Shown here piece after piece: positions 63,084-64,000 of a stretch of DNA of 64,000 nt. The first letter of the stretch is position 1; every line of letters starts with the position of its first letter. The notes below the pieces were generated by a model. The model searched no databases. It was not told where the DNA came from and was given only the letters and a program-made list of their open reading frames with translations. Origin of the DNA: CAXBNB01 sp965267535. Its GTDB lineage: Bacteria; Bacteroidota; Bacteroidia; Cytophagales; Cyclobacteriaceae. The DNA lies in the NCBI GenBank assembly GCA_965267535.1, contig OZ254082.1:1426001-1490000 (forward strand), read 5' to 3'. A program made the position numbers and the translations under genes.

Positions 63084-63755
63084 TCATCCTCGAAGTGACT
63101 GAACCAATGCGAGTGCTTTGGCGCAGGTTTCGGTAAGGCTTTCGTAGTTGTCGTTGGCTATGATATCTTTGGTAATCAGTTGAGACCCCATGCCTACGCA
63201 GTGTACTCCGGCTTCAAACCACTTTTTCAAGTTTTCTTCTGTAGGCTCTACGCCTCCTGTAGGCATGATGCTCGACCAGGGGAAAGGCCCCTTGACGGCT
63301 TTGACAAATGATGGTCCTCCTACCTGAGAGCCGGGGAAAATTTTGGTTACTTCAGCACCCAGTTCTTCAGCATAAGATATTTCTGTGAGTGAGCCACATC
63401 CCGGCGACCAGGCTACTTTTCGGCGGTTGCACACTTTTGCCATGTCGGGGTTGAGTATAGGCGACACTACAAAATTGGCTCCCAGTTGGATATAAAGGGA
63501 GGTAGTGCCAGCGTCTACTACAGATCCTATCCCCAGTATCATATCCGGTGTTTCTTTGGCTGCAAATTTGTTGAGCTCTCCAAACACTTCGTGTGCATAA
63601 TCGCCGCGATTAGTAAATTCAAATACCCGAATGCCTCCTTCGTAGCATGCCTTGAGTACTTTTTTGCATACCTCAATGTCTTTGTGATAAAAGACAGGCA
63701 CTATGCCTGTTTCTTTCATTTTGAGAGCTACTTCTATTCTTGAAAATCTTGCCAT
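63084..63755 (-). CDS. eda: KDPG/KHG aldolase
   Basis: A 223-residue class I aldolase that cleaves 2-keto-3-deoxy-6-phosphogluconate to pyruvate and glyceraldehyde 3-phosphate. The Schiff-base Lys is K138 in EVTKIFPGS and the general-acid Glu is E46 in VFEFTNRG; MPTGGVEPT binds phosphate. Next to a KDG kinase on the same strand, so a uronate/Entner-Doudoroff branch is implied. Confidence 0.92.
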   Translation of the reverse strand: MARFSRIEVALKMKETGIVPVFYHKDIEVCKKVLKACYEGGIRVFEFTNRGDYAHEVFGELNKFAAKETPDMILGIGSVVDAGTTSLYIQLGANFVVSPILNPDMAKVCNRRKVAWSPGCGSLTEISYAEELGAEVTKIFPGSQVGGPSFVKAVKGPFPWSSIMPTGGVEPTEENLKKWFEAGVHCVGMGSQLITKDIIANDNYESLTETCAKALALVQSLRG

Positions 63756-63790
63756 GTTGTATGTGTTTCTTTTGGTGTTGAGAAAAAGGA

Positions 63791-63855
63791 AAGGGGCCGG
63801 TCTGTTGCAAACTAACTAAACCTGAATTCAAAAAAAGAAATATCGACCGGCCCTT
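63791..63855 (-). other. Hairpin between kdgK and eda
   Basis: GGGCCGGTC (63794-63802) and GACCGGCCC (63845-63853) pair perfectly around a 42-nt loop. On the minus strand this lies after the kinase stop. It may limit read-through into eda or protect the mRNA. Confidence 0.5.
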
Positions 63856-63868
63856 CCACTATCTTCGG

Positions 63869-64000
63869 TTATCGGGCTACTCTGCCCGAGGCGTCTCCGC
63901 CCATTAATTTTTCTACTTCGGCTACTGTTACCAGGTTTGCATCGCCCTTAATAGTATGCTTGAGGCATGATGCTGCCACTGCAAAGTCGAGTGCATTTTG
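63869..64000 (-). CDS. kdgK: 2-keto-3-deoxygluconate kinase, C-terminal part
   Basis: Only the last 43 codons are in the window. ALDFAVAASCLKHTIKGDANL is the C-terminus of a PfkB-type KDG kinase, which phosphorylates KDG to KDPG, the substrate of the eda product encoded next. The 5' end continues beyond the window edge. Confidence 0.8.
   Translation of the reverse strand, partial: QNALDFAVAASCLKHTIKGDANLVTVAEVEKLMGGDASGRVAR

Noticed and set aside
1..64000. tRNA and rRNA genes
   Set aside because: No cloverleaf-forming or rRNA-like stretch was recognised in any intergenic gap.

Overview
The window is a 64 kb chromosomal segment of a Bacteroidota bacterium, most likely a gliding member of the Cytophagales. 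The evidence is the gldA and gldF-gldG genes, TAnnTTTG-type -7 promoter boxes, Bacteroidota-only families (DUF6922, DUF6364, DUF6428, an OMP carrying HAEPLYIDL) and many lipoproteins without Shine-Dalgarno-rich starts. The genus cannot be read from the sequence.

Layout. 1-13.6 kb: the division and cell-wall (dcw) operon, ftsI (5' end outside the window)-murE-mraY-murD-ftsW-murG-murC-ftsQ-ftsA-ftsZ, with overlapping or nearly touching genes. 13.8-20.9 kb: an all-minus-strand, AT-rich accessory island. After a flavin reductase come five small gene sets (a methyltransferase; an OMP pair; a PIN/DUF6364 toxin-antitoxin; a HEPN-like protein; a three-gene CBASS operon), separated by palindromic spacers with YAAC...GTTR-like ends. 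This looks like an integron-type cassette array without a visible integrase. 21.3-24.1 kb: a DUF6922 protein, purine nucleoside phosphorylase, HicAB and a barrel protein. 24.1-29.6 kb: SDR, S23-like protein, gldA, two small genes, gldFG. 29.7-36.5 kb: a PAS kinase with a single-domain response regulator, a DUF4139 protein, rlmN flanked by inverted MITE-like copies, and an MFS transporter. 36.7-42.5 kb: a complete RND-adaptor-TolC efflux operon. 42.5-45.6 kb: a redoxin and KatG. 45.8-49.3 kb: a secreted esterase, a GH9 glucanase and a CcrA-like subclass B1 metallo-beta-lactamase lipoprotein. 49.4-55.5 kb: a NarL-type regulator convergent with a TPR histidine kinase, then a four-gene surface/lipoprotein cluster of unknown role. 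55.9-58.0 kb: an arsenic operon (DUF6428, ArsC-like, ACR3) without a local arsR. 58.6-64 kb: a DeoR regulator divergent from an AgaS-like SIS protein, a PfkB kinase and a thiolase, then KDPG aldolase and the end of a KDG kinase.

The most unusual region is 14.4-20.9 kb. The CBASS operon couples a CD-NTase with all catalytic Asp residues to a Cap15-type membrane effector and to a third, unrecognised gene 10 nt downstream. It sits in an array of defence-like cassettes bounded by structured repeats. Function calls rest on motifs read by eye; no database search was possible.
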